This document shows, one piece after another, positions 27,951 through 36,751 of a stretch of DNA of 64,000 bases; position 1 is the first letter of the stretch, and each line of letters begins with the position of its first letter. The position numbers and the translations under genes are program-made. The notes below the pieces were generated by a model, which saw nothing but the letters and a program-made list of their open reading frames with translations, had not been told where the DNA came from and did no database searches. The DNA comes from Cylindrospermum sp. FACHB-282 (lineage in GTDB: Bacteria; Cyanobacteriota; Cyanobacteriia; Cyanobacteriales; Nostocaceae). The DNA lies in contig NZ_JACJRJ010000001.1 in NCBI RefSeq assembly GCF_014697195.1, forward strand, positions 62,001-126,000, in the 5' to 3' direction.

Positions 27951-28235
27951 ATGTCTACTACCACTCTTGAGAAATCATCTGTAGATTACCTTGAGCAGTT
28001 ATTTAACCAAGCTGCAATTGATGCAGAATTCAGTAGTGAACTTTCGAGAAATCCTGAAGTATTTGGCATCTCAAATGATGTCAAAATGGTGCTACCACCA
28101 TCAGTTGAAATGCAAGATCAGTCCTTTTTTGAATTGTTCAATGATGCTTTGGGTGAACTCAACCAAATCGTAGCTTGTGCAAGTACTTGTAGCGCAAAGA
28201 TTTTCACCATCGTCTGTGACGGATCGACGAAGTAA
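27951..28235 (+). CDS. Class II lanthipeptide precursor peptide
   Basis: 94 residues, ATG 27951 after a strong GGAGGTG site. The leader (about residues 1-75) is acidic and helical with ELSRNPEVFGISNDVKMVLPP, resembling nitrile-hydratase-like (NHLP) leader features. The tail CASTCSAKIFTIVCDGSTK (from residue 76) has Cys76, Cys80 and Cys89 and several Ser/Thr, suited to three thioether rings. No clear double-glycine cleavage site is seen; GELNQIVA precedes the core. Asp90 follows the last Cys and could be hydroxylated by the encoded oxygenase. A LanM gene lies downstream. Ring pattern and cleavage site are inference. Confidence 0.85.
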   Translation: MSTTTLEKSSVDYLEQLFNQAAIDAEFSSELSRNPEVFGISNDVKMVLPPSVEMQDQSFFELFNDALGELNQIVACASTCSAKIFTIVCDGSTK

Positions 28236-28285
28236 TGATATGTCACATATTAGTTTTTGAGGTAATAGCCTCATAAGCTATATCC

Positions 28286-28337
28286 AGGCTAGCAACACAT
28301 TTAATACCGTGATGCTAGCCTAGTTTATTTATTTTTT
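28286..28337 (+). terminator. Hairpin with T-rich tail between precursor and lanM
   Basis: AGGCTAGCA (28286-28294) pairs with TGCTAGCCT (28313-28321), followed by TTTATTTATTTTTT. A third half-copy, AGGCTAGC, follows at 28351. A leaky terminator here would give more precursor than synthetase, as is common in lantibiotic operons. Confidence 0.75.
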
Positions 28338-28435
28338 GGCTTCTGTTTAGAGGCTAGCCGCAAATTTAATTATAGTCCAATACGGTTTGGTTAAGGCTTA
28401 AGTTTTTATCAAAGTCAATTTTTTGAACCAACCGC

Positions 28436-28500
28436 AAAGGACGCATGCGCGCAGCGATGCCCGTTGGCGTAAGCCTGCCGTTAGGCATAGGGCTGTAGAA
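28436..28500. repeat. Palindrome-rich dispersed repeat upstream of lanM
   Basis: A short GC-rich block in an AT-rich gap, containing GCATGCGCGCAGCGATGC and GCCTGCCGTTAGGC. It resembles the palindromic blocks inside the MITE at 11658. It separates the precursor terminator from lanM and suggests insertion into the locus. Confidence 0.5.
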
Positions 28501-28559
28501 CGCAAAGAAAGAGAAGGAAGAAGTACTGAGCCGTATTTAATTATAGTCGCTGTATAACT

Positions 28560-31500
28560 ATGTTTGATAATTCTCTGCTACTGGAAATTGCCAGCCGTGC
28601 TAGTAATCTAGTTGAGCGTACTCTCATCGTTCAAAAATTAGCTAATAATCAAGGGCAGATAATATTTACTACAGATATTAGCCCTTTCGATTATTGGAAT
28701 ATTAAGAAGCTATCTGGTAAATTATCTGGACAGTTAATCAAGGATTCTTATCAGCGAGGGACAGTTAATATATCGATTATTGATGATCTACAAAAACTAT
28801 TGCTTGATTATAAATTATATCAATTAAATTTACACCAATTGTCTGATGACCAGAAGTTAGAGTTTACTAAACCACATATTAAATGGTTGCAAGTATATCA
28901 AGCAGCTTTGTTAACATTAGACCTACCGAGAGATAACTTTTATGTTACTGACTGGTACGAACCAGAAATTTATTATGGCAATTTTGCGAAAGTTTGTGAA
29001 CCTTTTCTCCGGCTAATACAAAATGAATTGCAGTCCTTATGTGATGCGGTTAATGTATCTCCAGACCAATATAAAATAAATCCGCAAGTAGTCACAGATA
29101 TTCAACTACAGTTTCTAAATCGTTTTGATATGTCCTTAGCTTGGGCACTGGAGGCAGATATTAATGTTTACTGCTCTCGAAACCAAATTACTAAAGCGCC
29201 TGATGCTGTTGATGCATATATCGATTATCTAGAAAAAACCTTTAAAAATAAACAAGATTATCATTGCTTTTATTACAAGTTTCCAGTGCTGGCAAAAACC
29301 CTAGCTCAAGCCACCAAATTTATCTGCGATTTTGGCGAAGAACTCATACAACGTTTAACAAGTGATGCTAATGAAATTAGTACTACTTTCTTTGGTAACA
29401 AACAACTTTCCCAAATAAAATCCTTTAATTTGGGTAAATCTGACTACCATGCTGGCGGCAAAAGTGTTGTCATTGTTGAACTAGAACTAGATAACTCAGA
29501 ACTAGCAACTATTGTTTACAAGCCTCGTTGTATTAAGTCTGAAGCGGCTATGCAAGGTTTGTTAGCAGCTTTGGCTAAAAATAAAGTTGTTGAATTTGCT
29601 AGTTATCAAGTGCTTTGTAAAGATGGCTATGGTTATGCAGAGTTTATTCCCTCCAATAGAACTTATGTCCAAGAAGAGGAGAAAATACAGAGATTTTATC
29701 AACAATTAGGGGGATATTTAGGCATATTTCATATATTAGGTGGTAGTGATCTGCATTATGAAAATATTCTTGTTGCTGATGGTAATGCCTTCATTTGTGA
29801 CTGCGAAACTGTTTTGGAAGTAGTACCGCCAGGGAGGGATTTATTCTCAGATACAGTGTTTGATTCTGTATTTAAAACAGCTTTGCTGGCATGGCCTCGT
29901 GACAATGCAAGCGATAACAGTATTGATACCAACATCAGCGGCTACAGTGGCGGTGAATCTTACCAAATACCATTTGCTATCCCCACAATTAATCAGCACC
30001 GTATGTCATTAGCTCTAGCCGTTGAACATCAAGTTGGTGTTTTCGTTGAGCTAGAAGCGACGAATCGAATATATTATAACGGTCAGCTAGTGAGGCCGCA
30101 AGATTATAAAAATTGTATTGTCGAAGGTTTTAACCAAGTTTATGACTGGTTTCAAGAAAATTCTACTACAGCCATAACGCTGATCACAGAATTATTTACA
30201 CCATCGTTAGTGCGCTTTATCAATTGGGGTACAGAAGCCTATGGGAAGTTAATTGTCTCAGCTAGACATCCAAAATGCCTCGCCGAACCATTGGAAGTGG
30301 ATTTGCTGTTTCACAGTTTAATCGTACATCGGCGGCAATGGGACAAGGAGGGCAAGTTAGCTGATTTGGAATTAGCGGGAATGTGGCAATTAGATATTCC
30401 CCTATTTACAGCAAAGGCAACTAGCTGTGATGAGTTGATTTATAACTACCAACAATCATTACCAGAAACTTTGGCGATTTCACCCTTGGATAATGCAATT
30501 AGAAGGATTCAGAAATTATCTTCAGAAAACCGCAACCGCCAAAATCACTATATCTATACCAGCTTGTCCACTGAAGAGATTAATAGCCCACATTTCATTG
30601 CTGCTGCTGTTAATTATGCCCAGCAAATAGCGTTGCAGTTATGCGAGATGCTTCAACCTCCATCTAGTAAAGCTCCTTGGACAAACTACGAATTTACAGC
30701 CTTGGGAAAACGCCAGGTGAATATCAGGGGAGATTTGTACGACGGTACAGCAGGAATTTGCTTATTTTTAGCTTACCTGGATGCAATTCAACCACAGCCA
30801 GAATTTCGCCAAGTGGCAGAGCGATCGCTATTGTATTCTATAGAGCAACGCAACACTACATTAATTGGCGCATTCCAAGGCGAGACGGGCTTGATTTACT
30901 TGTTGACGCATCTAGCCCAGCTATGGAATCAACCGCAGTTGCTCGATTTGGCTGTGGAATTGACTGATGAGTTAATACCGCGTATTAGCCAAGACCATTA
31001 TTTTGATATTCTGCATGGCGTCGCTGGGATTATTCCTGTGATGCTCAGTCTAGCAGAGGCTACTTCTGGTAAAGGCATCGATTGCGCTCATCTGTGTGCT
31101 CAACACTTACTACAACACGCGATTTGTCAGGGTAATACACTCAGTTGGCGCCATCATCAACAGGGGAACGTCCAAGGAAATTTGACAGGCTTTTCTCACG
31201 GTGCGGGGGGAATTGGTTGGGCGCTAATTTTGCTTGGTTGTCACACTAACCAACCTGAATATATAGAAGCAGGTCGCCAAGCTTTTGCTTATGAAGCCAC
31301 CCAATTTGATGCCGTTCACCTTGATTGGTATGACTTACGCACCTCAGTGATGACAGCAGACCCCAATGAACCACATTTTGCTAATGCTTGGTGTAATGGT
31401 GCAGCGGGTATTGGTTTGAGCCGTATTGCTAGTTGGGCAACTTTAGGGAAAACAGATGATGATATATTGAGCGATGCTTACAGGGCACTAAATGCAACTT

Positions 31501-31802
31501 TACGTAATTTTCAAGCATTGGGAAATGATACTTTGTGTCATGGAAAAGCAGGTAATGCCGAGCTATTATTGCGGTTTTCTCTGTTGAGAAATGAACCTTC
31601 TTTTCAAATGGAAGCTAATGTACAAGCTCAGGCACAGTGGCACAATTTTGAAAAGGCTCGTTGTTGGATTTGCGGGACTGGAGGTAATGATATATCTCCC
31701 GATTTAATGCTGGGATTGGCAGGTATTGGTATGCACTTTTTACGTTTAGCTTATCCGCAACGTGTGCCTTCACCTTTGTTACTTGACCCGCCACCTAAAT
31801 AA
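28560..31802 (+). CDS. lanM: Class II lanthipeptide synthetase LanM
   Basis: 1080 residues, full length. The N-terminal dehydratase half phosphorylates and eliminates Ser/Thr in the core: Asp295-Tyr-His297 (KSDYHAGGKS), Lys in YKPRC, His399 and Asn402 (DLHYENIL), Asp414 and Glu416 (ICDCETVLE). The C-terminal half, from about residue 660, is the LanC-like cyclase that adds Cys to the dehydro residues. Its zinc ligands are Cys945 (AWCNGAAG), Cys993 and His994 (LCHGKAG), the common Cys-Cys-His set. The start ATG 28560 has a weak ribosome site and lies 324 bp after the precursor. It acts in the cytoplasm on the 94-residue peptide. Confidence 0.97.
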   Translation: MFDNSLLLEIASRASNLVERTLIVQKLANNQGQIIFTTDISPFDYWNIKKLSGKLSGQLIKDSYQRGTVNISIIDDLQKLLLDYKLYQLNLHQLSDDQKLEFTKPHIKWLQVYQAALLTLDLPRDNFYVTDWYEPEIYYGNFAKVCEPFLRLIQNELQSLCDAVNVSPDQYKINPQVVTDIQLQFLNRFDMSLAWALEADINVYCSRNQITKAPDAVDAYIDYLEKTFKNKQDYHCFYYKFPVLAKTLAQATKFICDFGEELIQRLTSDANEISTTFFGNKQLSQIKSFNLGKSDYHAGGKSVVIVELELDNSELATIVYKPRCIKSEAAMQGLLAALAKNKVVEFASYQVLCKDGYGYAEFIPSNRTYVQEEEKIQRFYQQLGGYLGIFHILGGSDLHYENILVADGNAFICDCETVLEVVPPGRDLFSDTVFDSVFKTALLAWPRDNASDNSIDTNISGYSGGESYQIPFAIPTINQHRMSLALAVEHQVGVFVELEATNRIYYNGQLVRPQDYKNCIVEGFNQVYDWFQENSTTAITLITELFTPSLVRFINWGTEAYGKLIVSARHPKCLAEPLEVDLLFHSLIVHRRQWDKEGKLADLELAGMWQLDIPLFTAKATSCDELIYNYQQSLPETLAISPLDNAIRRIQKLSSENRNRQNHYIYTSLSTEEINSPHFIAAAVNYAQQIALQLCEMLQPPSSKAPWTNYEFTALGKRQVNIRGDLYDGTAGICLFLAYLDAIQPQPEFRQVAERSLLYSIEQRNTTLIGAFQGETGLIYLLTHLAQLWNQPQLLDLAVELTDELIPRISQDHYFDILHGVAGIIPVMLSLAEATSGKGIDCAHLCAQHLLQHAICQGNTLSWRHHQQGNVQGNLTGFSHGAGGIGWALILLGCHTNQPEYIEAGRQAFAYEATQFDAVHLDWYDLRTSVMTADPNEPHFANAWCNGAAGIGLSRIASWATLGKTDDDILSDAYRALNATLRNFQALGNDTLCHGKAGNAELLLRFSLLRNEPSFQMEANVQAQAQWHNFEKARCWICGTGGNDISPDLMLGLAGIGMHFLRLAYPQRVPSPLLLDPPPK

Positions 31803-31891
31803 AAATAATATAGCAACTAATGTATCTCCAAATGTGGAAGTATTAAGTTTTTTGGGGATTGAAGTTTTTTTAAACTAAGGGAAAACCAACT

Positions 31892-32851
31892 ATGTCCAAA
31901 GAAGCTGTTTTGCAGTTTTATCAATTTGTCTTAAATTCGCCAGCATTAAAAGACAATTTTAGCGCCATCACTGGATTGCCAGAGTTGATTAAGCTTGGGG
32001 CAAAGTATAACTACATTTTTAATCAGGAAGATATCGCGGAAGCATCTGCTATTTATGCTCAAAAAAGCAGCGAAACTGAAGATAAAAATGGTCAAATAGG
32101 GCTGTTTAAAAAAACTGATGCTGATTTCAGCGAGAAACATTCTCAGTTTTACCACTATGAATTTAAATTTTCGGATGTTTCAGGTTTTGAAGAAATAGAT
32201 CAGGAGATAGAAAAGCTCAAAATTAAACCGAGTACAGTGGATATGGAGTTATATGAAAAAAGCTTTCGAGATGAAGATTTTAATTTTGCCTCGATATCTC
32301 CTGACTCTCCTGAATTTAAACAGCAGTATGATGAAATTATGAAGCCTTGTTTTGATTCAAAAATCTCTTTACCAGAACATGAATACACACAGCGTCAATT
32401 TCACTTAATTAATCTGGATCTTCATGTTGATCATTTGCTCTATGAAGATTATTTAATGACAAAAGTTAGATTAGTTAAGCTACTCGAAAAATTGTTTGGA
32501 TTTGAAATTAAGTTCTCTGGCAGCTTATGGTATCCACCAAATGCTTATAGATTATGGCACACTAATGAAAATCAACCAGGCTGGAGGATGTACCTAATTG
32601 ATTTCGATGAGTTTGAATCAAACTCAGAAAGTCAGGCTTTTTTCCGCTACATGAACCCCCAAACTAAAGAGTTAGTTACTATTGAAGATAAACCTAAATT
32701 GATCAGGTTTTTTAAGGTAGAGCAAGAGGAAGATAAATTATTTTGGCATTGCATTGTTAATGCAACAAAATTTAACAGATGGAGTTTTGGGTTTCTTGTT
32801 TCTGATGACTGGATGGATAATTTTTTGCTAAGAAATAGCAATAAAAAGTAG
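31892..32851 (+). CDS. Nif11-domain / 2OG-Fe(II) oxygenase fusion
   Basis: 319 residues. Residues 1-50 (SKEAVLQFYQFVLNSPALKD, then GLPELIKLGAKYNYIFNQED) match the Nif11 leader-peptide domain. The C-terminal ~110 residues look like a 2-oxoglutarate/Fe(II) oxygenase of the small phage-like type: LWYPPNAYRLWHTNENQPGW, a FFRYMNP strand, then FWHCIVNATKFNRWSFGF. Likely iron ligands are His223 with Asn225 or Glu226, and His286. Arg296 and Ser298 (RxS) would bind 2-oxoglutarate. The middle ~140 residues are unassigned. It lies 89 bp after lanM on the same strand, so it is probably a tailoring hydroxylase for the lanthipeptide. The Nif11 part could serve leader-like recognition; this is inference. 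Confidence 0.78.
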   Translation: MSKEAVLQFYQFVLNSPALKDNFSAITGLPELIKLGAKYNYIFNQEDIAEASAIYAQKSSETEDKNGQIGLFKKTDADFSEKHSQFYHYEFKFSDVSGFEEIDQEIEKLKIKPSTVDMELYEKSFRDEDFNFASISPDSPEFKQQYDEIMKPCFDSKISLPEHEYTQRQFHLINLDLHVDHLLYEDYLMTKVRLVKLLEKLFGFEIKFSGSLWYPPNAYRLWHTNENQPGWRMYLIDFDEFESNSESQAFFRYMNPQTKELVTIEDKPKLIRFFKVEQEEDKLFWHCIVNATKFNRWSFGFLVSDDWMDNFLLRNSNKK

Positions 32852-32932
32852 GTGATGGTGAATAGCTATTTTCTCGGTAGACGTTGCTTCGACTTTCCAC
32901 ACTCAGATTTCTGTCACTCACTAGGAGCTACT

Positions 32933-34615
32933 ATGATTAACTTTGATGCAATGACCGATGAAACAATAACTGATGAAAGAAAGTACTTTTATTGGTTAAT
33001 GAATATTGACGAGATGCCAGAATTTCTTCCCAAAGCTAAAAATATAGCAGATGCTTATCTGAAAGCAGGGGAAGAGCGAATGTTAGATGACAGCAATCAA
33101 GACTTTCCAAAACTATACAGGTTTTTTGATTACACACCTGAAGCTTTCGATGAACGCCTACAAAAAATTTATGATGGTCTTGTTAAGGATTATGCTGAAT
33201 TTAACCTTGATGAAGCTTTAAAGGTATACACTCGTTCTGTTTTGATTGAAAGATTACGGAACTTTGCCCCTTTCAACCTAACCGATGGTGCTTGGCTACA
33301 AAGGGTTGCTGGTGCAGGTACTTCTACAGATGTTGAGTCTTTGTTGTTCTCTATATGGTCTGATGAAGTAGGAAATGGTGATCCAACAAAGAACCATAGT
33401 AATGTATACAAAACACTTCTAAACAGTCTCAATGTTGAAATGCCAAGTGAGGCTTCATATCCGTTTGTTAAACAGGAAAACCTCTTTGATTCTGCTTTTA
33501 CAAATCCAACATTTCAATTAGCAGTATCTCAGTTTCCTAAAACTTTCTTTCCAGAATTAATAGGCATGACCTTGTATCTAGAGTGGGAAAGCACTCCATC
33601 CATAGCACCTCTAGTCAAGATACTAGAACGGCGTGATATTAATCCCCAGTTCTTCAGTTTACATGTTGCTATTGACAATCCATCGAGTGGTCATGGTGCA
33701 ATTGCTAAACAAGCAGTAGAACGTTATCTTGATGAAATTCGTCAATCTAGTGGTGAGAAAGAAGTTCAAGAGCAGTGGAGGCGTATATGGATTGGATATG
33801 TAACTTTTGCCACCACAGGAACACTCGGTGAAGATTTAGCAAAATATTTCGCTTCGGAGGCTCAGAAGACACCAAAAAAAAAGGCACAAGATAAAATGAT
33901 TGCTTTAATCAAGAAGAAAGCGCCTTTTGCAAGTACTATACATGACGGTAAGTCAGTACACAGTAAACTTATCAATCAGTGGTTTTCTGATCCACAAGGT
34001 TTTGTTAAAGCTCTAGAAACTTCATCCTATGTTGAGCCTGGAAGTGCAAGTAATAGCCAATTTATGCGGCTATTAGCCTTTGATGGCCCTATGTACAAGA
34101 TTTTTACAGAAGCGGAGATTGAAATCATCAAGGAGTGGATACTAACTCTCAAAGAACAACCGCCTAGCCCAACTCCCCCAGTTGAAGACAGCGCCGAAAA
34201 AATGAAACAGCTCATCATCAATAAAGGTGAATTTATTGAGGCTAGTGGAGGTGATCATCATGGTTCAAGATCCTTGAGTGATAACGGTACAACAAAGCGA
34301 GTAGATGAGTGGTTCCAAGAGCCAATTCCTTTCATGAAAGCTATGGTGAACAATAACTTTGTGAACACTACAGATGTTGAAAGTAGTCGCCTAATTGAAC
34401 TGATCACAGCAAGAGGAATGGCAGGAGTCTTTTCAAATGATGAAGTAGAGACGATCCGCCAATGGATAAGAGATGGGGCAAAAATTCCAGATGAAGAAGT
34501 CCAGCCAGTTGCACCTCCAATCGCGCCAACAACGCTTTTCTCTGAATCTATACAAATAGCGTCGAGACTGGGTAAAAGAGTACACAGGATACTGGGTCAG
34601 GGCACAGTTAACTAA
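32933..34615 (+). CDS. Heme-oxygenase-like iron oxidase with duplicated C-terminal module
   Basis: 560 residues from ATG 32933, which has AGGAG five bases upstream; an earlier GTG at 32852 would overlap the previous gene and adds 27 odd residues. Residues ~80-310 fit the Haem_oxygenas_2 / iron-containing redox enzyme family (HDO fold): IWSDEVGNGDPTKNHSNVY (Glu145, His155), FPELIGMTLYLEWES (Glu208, Glu217) and FSLHVAIDNPSSGHG (His244, Asp248, His254) offer the iron ligands. Residues ~321-410 and ~424-515 are two copies of one module (WF-DPQGFVKAL / WFQEPIPFMKAM, ending in EIIKEWI / ETIRQWI). Such enzymes do O2-dependent C-C, C-N or N oxidation. The substrate here is unknown, probably the peptide. 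Confidence 0.78.
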   Translation: MINFDAMTDETITDERKYFYWLMNIDEMPEFLPKAKNIADAYLKAGEERMLDDSNQDFPKLYRFFDYTPEAFDERLQKIYDGLVKDYAEFNLDEALKVYTRSVLIERLRNFAPFNLTDGAWLQRVAGAGTSTDVESLLFSIWSDEVGNGDPTKNHSNVYKTLLNSLNVEMPSEASYPFVKQENLFDSAFTNPTFQLAVSQFPKTFFPELIGMTLYLEWESTPSIAPLVKILERRDINPQFFSLHVAIDNPSSGHGAIAKQAVERYLDEIRQSSGEKEVQEQWRRIWIGYVTFATTGTLGEDLAKYFASEAQKTPKKKAQDKMIALIKKKAPFASTIHDGKSVHSKLINQWFSDPQGFVKALETSSYVEPGSASNSQFMRLLAFDGPMYKIFTEAEIEIIKEWILTLKEQPPSPTPPVEDSAEKMKQLIINKGEFIEASGGDHHGSRSLSDNGTTKRVDEWFQEPIPFMKAMVNNNFVNTTDVESSRLIELITARGMAGVFSNDEVETIRQWIRDGAKIPDEEVQPVAPPIAPTTLFSESIQIASRLGKRVHRILGQGTVN

Positions 34616-34642
34616 CTAGTTGCCTCTTAAAATTTCAGGAAA

Positions 34643-35575
34643 ATGAGCAAATTTGAGTTTGAAGTGGTCACTATTGCCGATATTGAAAAAACTGGATTTT
34701 TAGATATAGAGGCATCCCAAGTTAAGACTATCTCTTGTCAGGGACGAGTTGATTTTCGTGTCGAAGATTTGGAGAATGGGGTGAGTTTGGAGTTGGTGGC
34801 GATTCCGGGGGGTGAGTTCGTGATGGGTTCACCCAATGATGAGGAATGGCGAAATTGGTATGGGAATGCTTTTCCAAGTCTCAGGGATGTGAATGTAGAA
34901 GGGCCTCAACACAGGGTGGTGATTAACCCGCTCTGGATGAGTAAATATCCTGTGACTCAAGCTCAGTGGCGAGCTGTTGCAGCGCTTCCTAAAGTTGAGC
35001 GTGACCTAGATCCTGAGCCATCTAACTTTCAAGGCTCACGCCATCCTGTGGAGTCGATATTCTGGTCTGATGCAGTGGAATTTTGCGATCGCCTATCCCA
35101 AAAGACAGGACAACAGTATCAATTACCCAGTGAGTCCCAGTGGGAATATGCATGTCGTGGGGGAACAACCACACCCTTTTACTTTGGTGAAACGATTACA
35201 ACAGAGTTAGGGAATTACCGGGGAACTGATTGGCGATTTCTGGACAAAACTTACCCAGGATTCTATGGTCGAGGTGATCGGGGAATTTATCGTCAGCAAA
35301 CAACTGAAGTGGGAATCTTTCCTCCTAACCCCTTTGGACTTTATGATATGCACGGGAATGTGTGGGAGTGGTGCCTAGATCACTGGCATGATAACTACCA
35401 AGGAGCGCCCACCGATGGCAGTGCATGGGTTACAGGTGGTGATGATAGCTGTCGGATAGTGCGCGGTGGTTCCTGGCCCTATTTCCCCGGTCTGTGCCGT
35501 TCAGCGACCCGCCACAAGTATGCCTTGGGTATCTGGCATATCGGTATCGGATTTCGGATTGTTTGCTCTACTTGA
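34643..35575 (+). CDS. Formylglycine-generating-enzyme-like protein lacking one catalytic Cys
   Basis: 310 residues. Residues ~48-310 carry the FGE-sulfatase (SUMF1) fold: LELVAIPGGEFVMGSP, YPVTQAQWRAVA, LPSESQWEYACRGGTTTPFY, GLYDMHGNVWEWCLDHW and VRGGSWPYFPGLCRSATR. True FGEs use two Cys; here the second is Cys285, while the first falls on Tyr280, so copper-dependent formylglycine formation is unlikely. Many FGE-fold proteins act instead in C-S bond or hydroxylation chemistry, or bind. The first ~45 residues are unassigned. It starts 27 bp after the iron oxidase gene on the same strand and may be the last gene of the lanthipeptide operon. Confidence 0.85.
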   Translation: MSKFEFEVVTIADIEKTGFLDIEASQVKTISCQGRVDFRVEDLENGVSLELVAIPGGEFVMGSPNDEEWRNWYGNAFPSLRDVNVEGPQHRVVINPLWMSKYPVTQAQWRAVAALPKVERDLDPEPSNFQGSRHPVESIFWSDAVEFCDRLSQKTGQQYQLPSESQWEYACRGGTTTPFYFGETITTELGNYRGTDWRFLDKTYPGFYGRGDRGIYRQQTTEVGIFPPNPFGLYDMHGNVWEWCLDHWHDNYQGAPTDGSAWVTGGDDSCRIVRGGSWPYFPGLCRSATRHKYALGIWHIGIGFRIVCST

Positions 35576-35593
35576 CGGTAAATCCTCGTCTTT

Positions 35594-36562
35594 CTATGAT
35601 GCTTGCTGCATTTCGGCGTAGGCTTGGTAAACGCCTTTGACGTTATACCAATTCAAGAAAATTCGGGCAATTTCTAAAGCTAACTGAGGTTTACCTAAAT
35701 CAATTAACCATTGCAAAAAAGGAGCCATTGTCTTTTCATTTAATGCGCCATTAAGTGAAAGAATGCCCCAAAGTAAGCGATGAAACCATGTCATTTGAAT
35801 CATCATTTTTACATCCCAAGTGGGATGCTTTTGATAAAACAAAACTCCCATGCGTCCGCGTTGAATTTCTTGATCAATGAGGCGGGGAATTTGTTCTAGA
35901 TTAAATGGTGGATGCCAATGATAGCCGACTGCTTCAGGACATTTAATTAGTTGTAAACCTAGCTTTTTTAGCCTGACACCTAGTTCTAAATCTTCCCAGC
36001 CATAGAGTTGAAAACCAGTATCAAATAATCCGGCTTTTTCTAACCAATGTTTGGGAATGGCGACGTTACCAGTAGCAAAGAAGGCGGCAGAAAAATCTGT
36101 AATTTTATAGGGTTCGGCGGTGGGGTTGTCGAAATTAGCAGTGTTAATGACTGCACCGTAGGTAAAAAAGCGATCGCATCCTAATTTCTCTTTTCCTTGC
36201 ACCAACGCCTCAGCATGGGCTTGCAGAAAGTTTTTCAGCACCACCAAATCGCTATCAATAAAAATGATTGTGTCTCCCAGTGCCTTCTCTACCCCCAAAT
36301 TTCGCGCCGCAGCTGGCCCAGCATGATCCTGTAAGAAGCTTCGCACATGGGGAAATTCTTCTTGGTGTGCCGCTAACCATTCCAATGTGCCATCAGTAGA
36401 GCCATCGTCTACCAAGACAATCTCATAACCAGTAACGGCACTGGATGCACTCAAATCCTGTATTTCCAAGGCACGGAGGCACTTGGATAAAATCGGCTGG
36501 CGATTGTAAGTTGGTATCACAACGCTGAAAAACACAGTCTCACCCACAACACTATTATCCAT
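35594..36562 (-). CDS. Family 2 glycosyltransferase
   Basis: 322 residues. The GT-A fold shows VVIPTYNRQPILSKCLRAL, VLVDDGSTDGTLEWL and FIDSDLVVL (the DxD that binds metal and nucleotide sugar), then LFDTGFQLYGWEDLELGVRL, a typical GT2 acceptor-side motif. No clear transmembrane helix. It is convergent with the FGE-like gene, 18 bp apart, so it is not co-transcribed with the lanthipeptide genes. Sugar and acceptor are unknown; cell-surface polysaccharide synthesis is a reasonable guess. Confidence 0.88.
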   Translation of the reverse strand: MDNSVVGETVFFSVVIPTYNRQPILSKCLRALEIQDLSASSAVTGYEIVLVDDGSTDGTLEWLAAHQEEFPHVRSFLQDHAGPAAARNLGVEKALGDTIIFIDSDLVVLKNFLQAHAEALVQGKEKLGCDRFFTYGAVINTANFDNPTAEPYKITDFSAAFFATGNVAIPKHWLEKAGLFDTGFQLYGWEDLELGVRLKKLGLQLIKCPEAVGYHWHPPFNLEQIPRLIDQEIQRGRMGVLFYQKHPTWDVKMMIQMTWFHRLLWGILSLNGALNEKTMAPFLQWLIDLGKPQLALEIARIFLNWYNVKGVYQAYAEMQQAS

Positions 36563-36751
36563 TTCCAGGATAGGACAAAAAAATCACTGTCATGGTTTCC
36601 TCAAAGATATTGGGCTTGTAGAGCGGAGATTAATAGTTTTTCCCTATTCCCCAGTACCCAATCCCCAGATGCCGTTGCATAGAGAAAGTATACAGGGGTT
36701 AGTTTAGATATAATGATGACTCATTCTTTGTTTTCCTAAGTGGAGAAATTA

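Noticed and set aside
35594-36562. Glycosyltransferase as part of the lanthipeptide operon
   Set aside because: It is on the opposite strand, convergent with the FGE-like gene, so not co-transcribed; a functional link would need other evidence.
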